From positions 558,001 through 622,000 of the forward strand of contig NZ_CAMYUE010000001.1 of the NCBI RefSeq assembly GCF_947301925.1: a stretch of DNA of 64,000 nucleotides, in the 5' to 3' direction. A model generated the notes under the pieces. The model searched no databases. It worked only from the letters and a program-made list of their open reading frames with translations, and was not told the DNA's origin. Source of the DNA: an uncultured Ruminococcus sp. GTDB taxonomy: Bacteria; Bacillota; Clostridia; Oscillospirales; Ruminococcaceae. This document shows, piece by piece, positions 24,197 through 32,415 of the stretch. Both the position numbers and the translations under genes were made by a program. The first letter of the stretch is position 1; every line of letters begins with the position of its first letter.

Positions 24197-27100
24197 TTAT
24201 TTCAGATACTGAGCAAGTCCGCCTATATTCTGGCTCCTTACATCTCCTGCGATGAGACCTGCGATAATATTGGCCCCCTTTTCACAGAAATGAGTACCGT
24301 CTGTAGAGTCTGCAACAGCTCCCATAAGGTGATAGCTCTTTGCGGTATCATAGCCTACGGAATTATAGTGGTTGACCATAATCGTGTTCAGGTCGATACA
24401 GGGGATATTGTACTTCCTTGCAAGGCTGAAGCAGGCATTGCAGTAGTCGCCGTAGCTGTTGACAAATCGGCCGTTTTTCATGGAGCTCATATTAATGGAA
24501 GTAGTCACCAGTATCGGAGTAGCACCCTTTTCCTTTGCCGTTGTTATGAAGTGGGTCATGTACCATTCGTAGGAACCCGATGACGGATTGTCAACGTTTC
24601 CGCAGACAGGAGCGTACCTGTCCTGATTTTTCTGACCTGAGTCGTTTATAGCGAACTGTATCATAACGAAATCGCCGTCTTTGAGATTGTCGGCAATGGT
24701 CTGCCATCTGCCCTCATCGTAGAACTTCTTGGAGCTTCTTCCTGCCAGTGCATTGTTGATAACTGTCAGATCGTCGTTGAAATAGCTCTGGAGATAGTAT
24801 CCCCAGCCCTGCTGCGGTGCATAGGAAGCACGGTAGCTCTGTGCTGTGGAGTCGCCTGCGATGTACAGCGTGCGCTTTCCGCTGCTGTACTGCTGCTCCT
24901 GTGAAGGATCGTATATCTCCGCATAGGGCTCGTCTGTGGGGAAAAGCTCGATATAATCGAGGTTGGGACCGCCCTCCGACATTGCAGACTGCATGAGTAT
25001 GGTGTTCCTGCCCGCAACGAGAGGAAGAACTATGCCGAATTCGTTCCATATCTTCCAGTCGCCTGTTGAGGTAAAGGACTGCATCCAGCACTGATCTATA
25101 TTGTTGTTGAGGAATATCTTCATCTTGCGGTCGTTCTGCGAGCCGTTGGCAAAACGGATATGTGTCATATAGTTGCCTGCCGCAGGAACGTCCACGGTAA
25201 ATGTGATATTGCTGTCCGAGTTGTTGTTGAGGTTCACATAGCCGTCAGCTCTGGTATAACCTGAATTAACGGTCTCAACGATGCCGTCGTTCCACTGCTG
25301 GTCAGCGGCATAGTATCTGAGCAGCACCGTTGTAGTGGTAGTGGTGGTCTCCTCCGCGGTGGTAGTTGTCTCCGTTGCAGTAACAGGCACAGCGTACTCC
25401 TTGGGGGGGAGAGTCTCAAGATTGAGCAGACATCTCTGTATGAAAAGGGCGTCGTTTGAGGTAAGTCCTATAATGTCCCTGTCAACGTCGCCGTTGAGGG
25501 AGCCCTGTTCTGTCAGGTGCTTGGGATCGGAGCCGCTTTTTCCGTATTTGTTGGGATTTGCAAGGGACTGCATTATGAGAATCGCGTCCGCAAGCTCAAC
25601 GGTACCGTCACAGTTTGTATCTCCGGGGAAGCGTACCAGCACAGGCTCCGCAGGCGGAGCTGTTGTTGTGGTGGTCGTGGTCAGGGTAGTTGTAGTTGCA
25701 GTAGTGGTGGTAACAGAGATATCGCTGACCTCTATCATCTCCCACTTCTGGCAGTTGTGTCCGTTTACCTCCCACTGCTGGATATTGGCGCCGTTATTGG
25801 TATAGGCGCTTGCCACCTCAACCGCACCTGCGTCCTTTGTTGCTCTTGTGAGTATGGTCACAGTGCCGTCGCCGTTATCCTGAAATTTGAAGAACTGGTC
25901 GCTATAGCCGTTCTTTTCGGCGACTACTATATTTGCACCGTTGTCCTTGCTGCCGTTGTCCACATAGAGGTACAGGTCGGCATTTGAGGGCTTTATGTAG
26001 AAGTAGTCTCCCGTAGCCTGAACGCATTTCCATGTGTTATGGGGCTGAGAGCCGCTTGCTCCCCACTGCTGAACGTTAGCGCCGCTTGATGTGCTGCCGT
26101 CAGCAACCTCCATGTACAGGCCGCTGTTGACGTTTTTAAACATATAGCTTACGTCTTTATCGGGGTGTATAGCAGGTCTTGCACCGATCTGAAGCTCCTG
26201 CTGCATGAGCTCGGCTATCTTCTGAGCGCCCTTCTTGCTCTGGTGGAGATCGTCGGGATCGCCGTCAGCCTTGATAGCATAGTAGGAAGCCATGCCGTCA
26301 TAGCCCACAGAAAGGCCGAAGCTCTGCCACTTGTTGAACAGATCCACAACCTTTACGTTCTGCTCGCTGCCTATCTGGTCAAGCTTATCGCCGAACCAGC
26401 GCCCCTCAAGCAAGGGATTGCGGGTAAGGTCTCCTCGTCTGCCCTGCTGCTTTACGAGTATGACCTCCATGCCCTTGGCCTTGGTCTTCTTTACCATATC
26501 TGTAACAGTGGCGTAATACTCGTCCCTGTTTGAATAGTTGCCGTCGTTTATGCCTATGGAGATGATGTAATAGTCTCCTGCCTTGCCGTAGGTCTCGATG
26601 GGAGTGAACTGTCCCGCATCCACGAAGCCCTTTGCATACTGGCCGCTTGTGGCCATATTGCGCACCTCATAGCTTCCTGCCGGGAGCTGCGCCCCGAAGA
26701 ACTGTCCCCAGCCGTGCTGGAAGGTATCTGCGCAGTTATAGTAATTGGCTACGGTGGAGTCGCCGCATATCCACACCGTGGGCGGCATATCGCCTGTCTC
26801 GTTGAGCTGCCTGATCTCAACGGCGGCAATGGACTGCTCACGCTTGCTCATGCCCTCAACAGCCTGTATATTCAGCTGTCCGTCGGTAACGGGTATCTTT
26901 ATTGTCTCAGAGGCGCCGCTGCCTGTGAGGTTCATCATCTGCACCATGCCCTCAAGCTTTATGGTAGTTCTGGGAGCATTTCCCGCAGTGACCTTTATCT
27001 CGTAGAGGCCCCTGGGCAGATCGACGTTGAAGGTGTTGCCCGTATCGCCGCTGTTGAACTTTACCGCGTCGGCAAGAACTCCGCTTCCGCCGCCGCTTGA

Positions 27101-27337
27101 ATTTTCCACGTTCCATGTCTGTGCGAAGCCGTAGCCTCTCCCCGCATTATATCCGTCCGATGCGGAGACTCCCGTATAGCCGCCTGCCGCGCCGCTGCCG
27201 CCGAAGTCGAAGCTCCAGTTAGTCTGTGCAGCTCTGGCAGTGACGGGTCTGAGCAGCTCTGCCGCGCCGAATCCTGTAAAGGACGAAAAGGACAGCGCAA
27301 GAGAGGTCAGTCCGCCAAGCAGTTTCCTGATCTTCAT
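24197..27337 (-). CDS. Cellulosomal bimodular acetylesterase: CE12-CBM13-dockerin-CBM35-CE12
   Basis: This 1046-residue secreted enzyme has a signal peptide (about 1-36, ARA-AQ) and a beta-sandwich domain (38-178). The first SGNH/CE12 domain (186-385) has Ser194 (GDST), the GIND block at 262-265 and Asp362/His365. A ricin-B/CBM13-like trefoil with QQW repeats (395-536) follows, then a poly-Thr linker, an internal type I dockerin (572-640, GDTNCDGTVELADAILIMQ) and a second Thr linker. The chain ends with a CBM35-like module (674-800) and a second CE12 domain (822-1046) with Ser830, Asn898/Asp899 and Asp1013/His1016. CE12 enzymes deacetylate rhamnogalacturonan or xylan. The dockerin should place it on the cellulosome to assist pectin or hemicellulose breakdown. 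It starts at an ATG behind GGAGGAG. Confidence 0.93.
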   Translation of the reverse strand: MKIRKLLGGLTSLALSFSSFTGFGAAELLRPVTARAAQTNWSFDFGGSGAAGGYTGVSASDGYNAGRGYGFAQTWNVENSSGGGSGVLADAVKFNSGDTGNTFNVDLPRGLYEIKVTAGNAPRTTIKLEGMVQMMNLTGSGASETIKIPVTDGQLNIQAVEGMSKREQSIAAVEIRQLNETGDMPPTVWICGDSTVANYYNCADTFQHGWGQFFGAQLPAGSYEVRNMATSGQYAKGFVDAGQFTPIETYGKAGDYYIISIGINDGNYSNRDEYYATVTDMVKKTKAKGMEVILVKQQGRRGDLTRNPLLEGRWFGDKLDQIGSEQNVKVVDLFNKWQSFGLSVGYDGMASYYAIKADGDPDDLHQSKKGAQKIAELMQQELQIGARPAIHPDKDVSYMFKNVNSGLYMEVADGSTSSGANVQQWGASGSQPHNTWKCVQATGDYFYIKPSNADLYLYVDNGSKDNGANIVVAEKNGYSDQFFKFQDNGDGTVTILTRATKDAGAVEVASAYTNNGANIQQWEVNGHNCQKWEMIEVSDISVTTTTATTTTLTTTTTTTAPPAEPVLVRFPGDTNCDGTVELADAILIMQSLANPNKYGKSGSDPKHLTEQGSLNGDVDRDIIGLTSNDALFIQRCLLNLETLPPKEYAVPVTATETTTTAEETTTTTTTVLLRYYAADQQWNDGIVETVNSGYTRADGYVNLNNNSDSNITFTVDVPAAGNYMTHIRFANGSQNDRKMKIFLNNNIDQCWMQSFTSTGDWKIWNEFGIVLPLVAGRNTILMQSAMSEGGPNLDYIELFPTDEPYAEIYDPSQEQQYSSGKRTLYIAGDSTAQSYRASYAPQQGWGYYLQSYFNDDLTVINNALAGRSSKKFYDEGRWQTIADNLKDGDFVMIQFAINDSGQKNQDRYAPVCGNVDNPSSGSYEWYMTHFITTAKEKGATPILVTTSINMSSMKNGRFVNSYGDYCNACFSLARKYNIPCIDLNTIMVNHYNSVGYDTAKSYHLMGAVADSTDGTHFCEKGANIIAGLIAGDVRSQNIGGLAQYLK

Positions 27338-27456
27338 AAAACTCCTCCAATTCCGTACTGAGTACGCATAATTATCTATGATAATTATATCACTGTGAAC
27401 AAATCAAGTCAAGCGCAGGCGTATGCAGTTTTGGATTTTCAGTATGATTTTTTGTA

Positions 27457-27531
27457 TCATTTTAACAAGATTGCGGCTTGATTTTCTGTTGCATAAAATG
27501 CTATCTCATGAAGTTTTCCAATGAATGACAT
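27457..27531 (-). CDS. Possible 24-residue peptide
   Basis: A 24-codon frame (MSFIGKLHEIAFYATENQAA...) follows the 52-residue gene. Its ATG is preceded by TAGGAGGACGGT, an excellent ribosome-binding site for so short a frame, 15 bases after the preceding stop codon. I see no terminator directly after it, and its function is unknown. Confidence 0.4.
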   Translation of the reverse strand: MSFIGKLHEIAFYATENQAAILLK

Positions 27532-27546
27532 ACCGTCCTCCTATAC

Positions 27547-27705
27547 CTATTTACTCTTTTTCTTACTTTCTTTCCTTATTGTACCAATAAGTTTATCCGA
27601 TCTTGTATCACGTCCGTTAGGATTTCTTATTGTTCCTGCGGGGAGTCCTTGCTTCTTTTCAAATGTTCCGACAGTACAATCACTTCGTGTTTTTCTGAAT
27701 CCCAT
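27547..27705 (-). CDS. 52-residue basic protein of unknown function
   Basis: The frame MGFRKTRSDCTVGTFEKKQG continues with a Gly/Asn/Arg-rich middle (LPAGTIRNPNGRDTRSDKLIG) and a Lys-rich end. GGAGGTGATAAA precedes the ATG, one of the strongest ribosome-binding sites in the window. The composition is non-random and looks like a folded small protein rather than a spurious ORF. It follows the 50-residue membrane protein by 20 bases, so both share the promoter at 27924-27952. I do not know a function. Confidence 0.65.
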   Translation of the reverse strand: MGFRKTRSDCTVGTFEKKQGLPAGTIRNPNGRDTRSDKLIGTIRKESKKKSK

Positions 27706-27725
27706 TTTATCACCTCCTGCTATAC

Positions 27726-27878
27726 TTATGTTTGATTCGATTTATCTGTCAAGCTTTTTCTATATTCCCATCCTATTACAGCAACTATTGCATCATCAAT
27801 CGGGCCTGATACAGGATCAGGCGAAATGAAATAGAGAATGACCAGAACCAGAATAATCAGTTTTTTTATTTCATTCAT
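27726..27878 (-). CDS. 50-residue membrane protein, YkvA/DUF1232-like
   Basis: The peptide has one hydrophobic helix followed by the motif YFISPDPVSGPIDDAIVAVIGW, which resembles the core of the YkvA/DUF1232 family (normally SPIDxxPDxxxGxxDD). I use the ATG at 27878 because GGAAGGAG lies upstream and a consensus promoter is 46 bases away. The family's function is unknown. It is much shorter than typical family members. Confidence 0.65.
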   Translation of the reverse strand: MNEIKKLIILVLVILYFISPDPVSGPIDDAIVAVIGWEYRKSLTDKSNQT

Positions 27879-27923
27879 AAGATCACGCTCCTTCCTCAAC
27901 ACTCTAATGTGTTTTTTAATTAT

Positions 27924-27952
27924 ATTATAACACATATTCATGCAATAGTCAA
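27924..27952 (-). promoter_or_regulatory. Promoter of the micro-gene operon
   Basis: On the minus strand TTGACT and TATAAT are 17 bases apart. It fires away from the divergent XRE regulator gene at 28009. Confidence 0.75.
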
Positions 27953-27988
27953 CACAAATTTGTGCTATATGTTACAATGTATGTAACA
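27953..27988. promoter_or_regulatory. Two palindromes in the divergent XRE region (candidate operators)
   Basis: A perfect 12-bp palindrome CACAAATTTGTG (27953-27964) adjoins the -35 box of the micro-gene promoter. A 7-5-7 inverted repeat TGTTACA-ATGTA-TGTAACA (27970-27988) lies 20 bases before the XRE start codon. Such sites are typical operators for an XRE repressor controlling itself and a divergent operon. Binding is inferred. Confidence 0.5.
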
Positions 27989-28008
27989 CATATCAGGGAG
28001 TTGATCAA

Positions 28009-28350
28009 ATGAACTACAGGAGGGTTCGCGACCTGCGCGAGGACGCTGACATGACGCAGAAGCAGGCTGCCGAGAAGCTTTTCCTTCATCTTACACAGTA
28101 CAGGCGCTACGAGTGCGGCGAAAGCGAGATACCGCTCCATATCGCTATTAACATAGCTAAGCTCTACAACGTTTCCCTTGATTATATAGCAGGGCTCTCT
28201 GATGATAAAAAAGGACTTACCAGATCAACGCTGACAGATACTGAGACTACGCTGATAAACAGCTTTCGCCAGCTCGATCAAACCAAGAGAGGCAGAGTCC
28301 TCGAAAGAGTGGACGTTCTGCTGAACGGAGACAAGCAGGATCGTAGTTGA
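28009..28350 (+). CDS. XRE-family transcriptional regulator
   Basis: The 113-residue protein has an N-terminal Cro/CI helix-turn-helix (residues 5-62, LREDADMTQKQAAEKLFLHLTQYRRYECGESEIP) and a C-terminal helical region, with no peptidase domain. It is divergently transcribed from the micro-gene operon, with palindromes in between, so it probably represses itself and that operon. A second, shorter XRE gene follows almost immediately. The ATG has GGGAG about 10 bases upstream. Confidence 0.92.
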   Translation: MNYRRVRDLREDADMTQKQAAEKLFLHLTQYRRYECGESEIPLHIAINIAKLYNVSLDYIAGLSDDKKGLTRSTLTDTETTLINSFRQLDQTKRGRVLERVDVLLNGDKQDRS

Positions 28351-28354
28351 TAAT

Positions 28355-28582
28355 GTGTACTTTCAGCGGCTTAAAGATCTTCGCGAGGACATGGACCTTA
28401 GTCAGACCAGGATTGCACAGCTTCTTCATACCGGCCAGACGGTCCATTCACGGTATGAACGCGGCTTCCGTACCATTCCCGTTGAGCATATGCTTATTCT
28501 TGCCGATTTCTACGGAGTATCGGTGGACTATATCCTCGGACGCACAAACGTGAAGGAGACAAACAGGCCGCATAAGCATTGA
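28355..28582 (+). CDS. Second XRE-family regulator (helix-turn-helix only)
   Basis: This 75-residue protein is little more than a Cro/CI helix-turn-helix (FQRLKDLREDMDLSQTRIAQLLHTGQTVHSRYERG) and is clearly paralogous to the preceding regulator. The start is uncertain: GTG at 28355 lies four bases after the stop of the first gene and the only Shine-Dalgarno-like sequence (AGGA) is 15 bases away, so translation is probably coupled. Tandem XRE pairs of this kind can act as repressor and antagonist, but that is inference. Confidence 0.82.
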   Translation: MYFQRLKDLREDMDLSQTRIAQLLHTGQTVHSRYERGFRTIPVEHMLILADFYGVSVDYILGRTNVKETNRPHKH

Positions 28583-28635
28583 CATGACATGACAGACAGA
28601 ATTATTTATTTTCCATTCAAAAAGGGGGGTTTTTA

Positions 28636-29319
28636 ATGGAAAAGAAGCATTCTCACTCGGGACACCGCGGCAGACTGCGCAGACGCTTTCTCGAAGCGGG
28701 GCAGGACGGACTCTATGACCATGAGCTCCTTGAGCTTATGCTCTTTTACGCGCGTCCTGTGGTAAATACAAACAATATCGCACACAGCCTTATGGACAGC
28801 TTCGGCTCCCTCGGCAAGGCTCTTTCCGCAGACCGCCGCAGTCTCAGCGCCGTTAAGGGCGTAGGACAGAGCGGTTCGCTTTTTATCAGGCTGATGTACG
28901 ACCTCGGCGTAAGCAATCTGCGCACTGCGCACGAAAGCGAACGTCTTTCCGACCGCAGCAGGCTTTGCGCCTGTCTTGCAGAGCAGTTCAAAGGAGCCTC
29001 CGCAAGGATATGCAATATCCTGTGTCTCAGCTCACGCTCGGAGCTTCTGAGCACAGTAACTCTCCCTATGGATAAGATACTTGACGGCGAAATGACCGCA
29101 AAGGAGCTTGCAGCGTCCGTACTGAAAAGCGGAGCCGCATCGGTATGTCTCGGCATAAGCCACGGAAGCGATCTTCCGCTGCCCTTGCCTGACGATCTTG
29201 CTCTGACAAGGCTTTTCGGTGAACTTCTCTCAGCTATAGGAGTCGGCTTTACGGACTGTATCATCTGCGGCGGCGGCAGTTCCTTCTCCATGCGTGGCAG
29301 CGGCGCCTTTGCTTTCTGA
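28636..29319 (+). CDS. RadC-like protein with degenerate JAB/MPN metal site
   Basis: This 227-residue protein has the RadC layout: an N-terminal helix-hairpin-helix region (DHELLELMLFYARPVVNTNNIAH... SLSAVKGVGQSGS) and a C-terminal JAB1/MPN domain. In the JAB domain the expected HxHPxGDxxPSxxD is replaced by SHGSDLPLPLPDD, which lacks the second metal histidine and the Ser. The metal site is therefore probably inactive. A canonical paralogue follows two bases downstream. It starts at an ATG behind GGGGGG. Confidence 0.82.
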   Translation: MEKKHSHSGHRGRLRRRFLEAGQDGLYDHELLELMLFYARPVVNTNNIAHSLMDSFGSLGKALSADRRSLSAVKGVGQSGSLFIRLMYDLGVSNLRTAHESERLSDRSRLCACLAEQFKGASARICNILCLSSRSELLSTVTLPMDKILDGEMTAKELAASVLKSGAASVCLGISHGSDLPLPLPDDLALTRLFGELLSAIGVGFTDCIICGGGSSFSMRGSGAFAF

Positions 29320-29321
29320 AT

Positions 29322-30074
29322 ATGGCTGCCAATGATATCATGCTGCTCAGGAAGCAGCTGACGGAAAAATACGAACGCGACGGATTTGACTCCCTTACAG
29401 AACAGGAGCGGCTGGAGCTTCTCCTGTCATACTCCTGCCACGGCGATGTATCTTCACTTGCTGCCGATCTGCTGAAGGAATACGGCAGCGTAAACGCCCT
29501 TGCTCAGGCAGACCCGCGGCTCCTTATGAAGGATATACGCATAAACGAGCAGACCGCCGTTCTGCTGAAGCTGATACCTGCCGTCAGCCGCGCTCTGTGC
29601 ATGGAGCGCCGTTCAGTGCGCACCCTTTCTTCATCGGAAGCTGCAAAGAGTTTCTTCTCTGCTCATTTCACAGGAACAGCCGAGGAAAGGCTCATCATAA
29701 CCTCGGTAAACAAGCGTTTCCGCGTAATGAGCACGAAGGTGCTGGCCTTCGGCACCTCGTCGGCGGCAACAGCTGCATACCGAGATATATGCGATTTTGC
29801 CGTAAAAAGCGACTGCGGCATATTCTTCATAGCTCACAATCACCCCCACGGCGACGCACTCCCCTCTGACAGTGATATACTTTTTACCCGCACAGCGGCA
29901 GCAGCTCTTTCGGGTATTGGCGCCGTACTTGCGGATCATATCATAGTCGGCAGCAGTTCCGCATTCTCCGTCCGGGTCAGCGGGCTTGTCCCCGAGCTGT
30001 CCGCGGAGCCTCTCAGGGGCTATCAGACAGACGCGGCAGCAAACGGAAATAAAACCCAAACACAAAAGCCATAG
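29322..30074 (+). CDS. RadC family JAB-domain protein
   Basis: The 250-residue RadC homologue has the helix-hairpin-helix region (residues 15-95) and an intact JAB1/MPN metal motif (FIAHNHPHGDALPSDSDILF). RadC proteins were once linked to DNA repair. Their role is unsettled and many are associated with mobile or phage DNA. The start lies two bases after the stop of the degenerate paralogue, so the pair is cotranscribed and may form a heterodimer of active and inactive subunits. A strong terminator overlaps its stop codon. Confidence 0.9.
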   Translation: MAANDIMLLRKQLTEKYERDGFDSLTEQERLELLLSYSCHGDVSSLAADLLKEYGSVNALAQADPRLLMKDIRINEQTAVLLKLIPAVSRALCMERRSVRTLSSSEAAKSFFSAHFTGTAEERLIITSVNKRFRVMSTKVLAFGTSSAATAAYRDICDFAVKSDCGIFFIAHNHPHGDALPSDSDILFTRTAAAALSGIGAVLADHIIVGSSSAFSVRVSGLVPELSAEPLRGYQTDAAANGNKTQTQKP

Positions 30075-30107
30075 TATCTCCGTCACGGAAATACTATGGC
30101 TTTTTTT
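30068..30107. terminator. Bidirectional terminator after radC-like genes
   Basis: A perfect 10-bp stem (GCCATAGTAT/ATACTATGGC) overlaps the RadC stop and is followed by seven T on the plus strand and TTTTG on the minus strand, between convergent genes. Confidence 0.9.
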
Positions 30108-30127
30108 ATACCCTTGCGGCGCTGATA

Positions 30128-30556
30128 TCACAGCTTATCCGAATGGGTGGTACGTGTTCTGGTGAGTGTGAATTCTGTATGAGTTGCTTTACCTGCCGAC
30201 GGATCGTTCTCATCGGGAGCCACGGAATGAATTGTCATCCTCACGTCGCTGAAGCTGTCCAGCACCCTTGACAGGCGGTAAACGGTCTCGCGGAGGATAT
30301 CCGTGCGGTTAGCGGAATAGACCCGTCCCGCAGGAGACTGCGGATTTGTTTCAAAGAGTATATAGAGTATACTCAGTACCTCCTCGCAGTTTTTCGGCGG
30401 TTCAAGAACGCCGTTTATCATCTCGAACCTCATGAATATGGAGCCGTCCTCGGCAACGAATCCGGCAAGCTCCGAATCCGAAGCGTATCTGCTGAATATA
30501 TCCAGCATCATCGCATTGGTAAATCTGAGCTCTATATAGTTTCCGTCCTCAGCCAT
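30128..30556 (-). CDS. Unknown protein downstream of metK
   Basis: I do not recognise this 142-residue soluble protein. It has no signal peptide or membrane helix, and shows mixed alpha/beta composition with a C-terminal polar tail rich in Thr and Arg. It starts at an ATG with AAAGGAGAAGG upstream, ten bases after the metK stop, and so probably shares the SAM-riboswitch-controlled transcript. No motif connects it with methionine metabolism. Confidence 0.8.
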   Translation of the reverse strand: MAEDGNYIELRFTNAMMLDIFSRYASDSELAGFVAEDGSIFMRFEMINGVLEPPKNCEEVLSILYILFETNPQSPAGRVYSANRTDILRETVYRLSRVLDSFSDVRMTIHSVAPDENDPSAGKATHTEFTLTRTRTTHSDKL

Positions 30557-30566
30557 ATCCTTCTCC

Positions 30567-31751
30567 TTATGAAAGGGCAGCCTTCAGTGCCTCTGCTCTG
30601 TCAGTCTTTTCCCAGGCTACGCCAAGCTCTTCACGGCCCATATGTCCGTAAGCTGCAAGCTTTCTGTACTGGGGCTTTCTGAGGTCAAGCATCTCGATGA
30701 TAGCTGTTGGACGAAGGTCGAATACCTTTGATACAGCCTCAGACAGCTTATCCTCAGCGACCTTGCCTGTGCCGAATGTATCAACAAGTATGGAGATGGG
30801 CTTTGCTACGCCGATAGCGTAAGAGAGCTGTACCTCGCACTTGTCTGCAAGACCTGCTGCAACGATGTTCTTAGCGATATAACGTGAAGCGTAAGCAGCA
30901 CTTCTGTCCACCTTCGTGGGATCCTTGCCGCTGAATGCTCCGCCGCCGTGACGTGAGTATCCGCCGTATGTATCAACGATGATCTTGCGTCCTGTAAGAC
31001 CGCTGTCGCCCTGGGGACCGCCTACAACGAAGCGTCCTGTGGGATTGATGAAGAACTTTGTGTTCTCGTCCATGAGCTCGGCAGGGATAACAGCCTTTAT
31101 AACGTACTCCTCGATGTCCTTGCGGAGCTGTTCGAGAGATACGTCAGCGGAATGCTGTGAAGATACAACTACTGCGTCAACTCTTACGGGCTTTCCGTCG
31201 TCATACTCAACAGTTACCTGAGACTTTCCGTCGGGACGGAGATAACGGAGAGTGCCGTCCTTGCGGACCTCTGTAAGCTTCAGTGAGAGCTTGTGTGCAA
31301 GAGAGATAGGAAGGGGCATGAGCTCGGGAGTCTCGTTGCAGGCGAAACCGAACATGATACCCTGGTCTCCTGCGCCGTTGGAAAGGCCGTCAGACTCGTC
31401 GTTCTCCTCTCTGTATTCAAAGGCTTCGTTGACGCCCATAGCGATGTCGGGAGACTGCTCGTCGATAGAAGTGAGTACAGCGCAGGTGTGGCCGTCGAAT
31501 CCGTACTTTGCCCTGTCATAGCCGATATCGATGATGACCTCACGGGCGATCTTCGGGATATCTATGTCAGCGGACGTTGTGATCTCGCCCATACAGAGCA
31601 CCATACCTGTTGTAACGCAGGTCTCGCAGGCAACTCTGCCCAGCTTATCCTGCTCGAGTATGGCGTCAAGTACGGCATCCGAGATCTGGTCGCAGATCTT
31701 ATCGGGATGTCCTTCGGTTACTGATTCTGATGTGAAAAAACATTTGCTCAT
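30567..31751 (-). CDS. metK: S-adenosylmethionine synthetase
   Basis: MetK makes SAM from methionine and ATP. The 394-residue sequence carries the family signatures [25 protein letters not shown] (residues 6-30), [13 protein letters not shown] (near 126) and the phosphate-binding [19 protein letters not shown] (near 267), all intact. It starts at an ATG 25 bases after a SAM-I riboswitch terminator, with AGGAGG upstream. High SAM should stop its transcription. The radical SAM enzyme HydG elsewhere in the window also consumes SAM. Confidence 0.98.
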   Translation of the reverse strand: MSKCFFTSESVTEGHPDKICDQISDAVLDAILEQDKLGRVACETCVTTGMVLCMGEITTSADIDIPKIAREVIIDIGYDRAKYGFDGHTCAVLTSIDEQSPDIAMGVNEAFEYREENDESDGLSNGAGDQGIMFGFACNETPELMPLPISLAHKLSLKLTEVRKDGTLRYLRPDGKSQVTVEYDDGKPVRVDAVVVSSQHSADVSLEQLRKDIEEYVIKAVIPAELMDENTKFFINPTGRFVVGGPQGDSGLTGRKIIVDTYGGYSRHGGGAFSGKDPTKVDRSAAYASRYIAKNIVAAGLADKCEVQLSYAIGVAKPISILVDTFGTGKVAEDKLSEAVSKVFDLRPTAIIEMLDLRKPQYRKLAAYGHMGREELGVAWEKTDRAEALKAALS

Positions 31752-31772
31752 TAAATATACCTCCTGAAAAAT

Positions 31773-31917
31773 AAAAAGGGCTTCTCTCTCCGAGAAGCCT
31801 TCATAACGTAAAGTTCCTCATCTTCCGGATCATACCGCAGGATTTGGCACCTTCGGCTCATTTCGGCCGGGTTGCCGGGCTTCACAGGACCTGATTCCTC
31901 CACCACTCTTGATAAGG
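31773..31917 (-). promoter_or_regulatory. SAM-I (S-box) riboswitch with terminator
   Basis: On the minus strand the leader shows the S-box core in order: CTTATCAAGAG, GGTGGAGG, GAAGCCCGGCAACC and AAGGTGCCAAATCCTGC. It ends in a terminator whose stem GGCTTCTC/GAGAAGCC is followed by five T (31773-31804). It should repress metK and the gene after it when SAM is abundant. Confidence 0.96.
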
Positions 31918-31927
31918 TTATGTTAGT

Positions 31928-31956
31928 ATTATACACCATTGTCGGAAAAATGTCAA
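31928..31956 (-). promoter_or_regulatory. Promoter of metK
   Basis: Perfect TTGACA and TATAAT boxes are 17 bases apart on the minus strand, directly upstream of the SAM-I riboswitch. Confidence 0.92.
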
Positions 31957-31991
31957 TAGGATATTTCCCTAAGCTAACAAAAAATTTTTCC

Positions 31992-32124
31992 GCAAAACAA
32001 ATGAGCCTCCTTTTCAGGAAGCTCATCTGCCATGATATAGGGATTATTGGGGATTTAAATAATTTAATGTTGGGGTAAACATTAAACTACCATGAAAATC
32101 AGCTTCGGGATCTTCTCCCTCAGC
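31992..32124 (-). ncRNA. Candidate small RNA upstream of metK
   Basis: On the minus strand an extended -10 promoter (TGC-TATAAT, 32131-32139) precedes a stretch of about 130 nt with three hairpins. They are GGGA-GAAGA-TCCC (32107-32119), a perfect 9-bp stem TTTAATGTT/AACATTAAA around TACCCC (32063-32086), and a terminator ATGAGC...GCTCAT followed by TTGTTTTG (32001-32026). No convincing ORF with a ribosome-binding site is present. The -35 box is poor. I match no known RNA family. Confidence 0.45.
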
Positions 32125-32139
32125 AATTATATTATAGCA

Positions 32140-32415
32140 TATGTTTATGTATTTTTTGTGAAAAATCCAAACGAGCAGCACACAATATTTTCGACTGTAG
32201 CCACACATTTTTGTTGATTTATAACAACAAATCTGAAGTTCGTCCACCTATAATCTACTCTGAGTAAAATCGCAGCAACGAATTATCGCCTGTTATTGCA
32301 TTTTGCGCTTTTACATAACCCTTTACAGGTTCAGAGGAACGGAAAAATATCAGTGAACGTGGTCACAGCAGTCACACCCGCGGGTACTTCTCTGCCGCCG
32401 ATCCGACTGCTTTTA
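32140..32415. other. Gene-free interval before the histidine kinase
   Basis: I see no supported gene here. The interval downstream of the kinase stop holds an imperfect inverted repeat (AGCAGTC...GACTGCT, about 32355-32412) without a T tract, plus AT-rich sequence that contains the promoter of the candidate sRNA at its left end. Confidence 0.4.

Noticed and set aside
31751..32026. 91-codon minus-strand frame covering the metK leader
   Set aside because: It runs through the SAM-I riboswitch and its promoter and has no start signal.
32044..32247. 67-codon minus-strand frame near the candidate sRNA
   Set aside because: The start lies before the -10 box of the candidate sRNA promoter and there is no Shine-Dalgarno sequence; the structured RNA reading explains the stems better.
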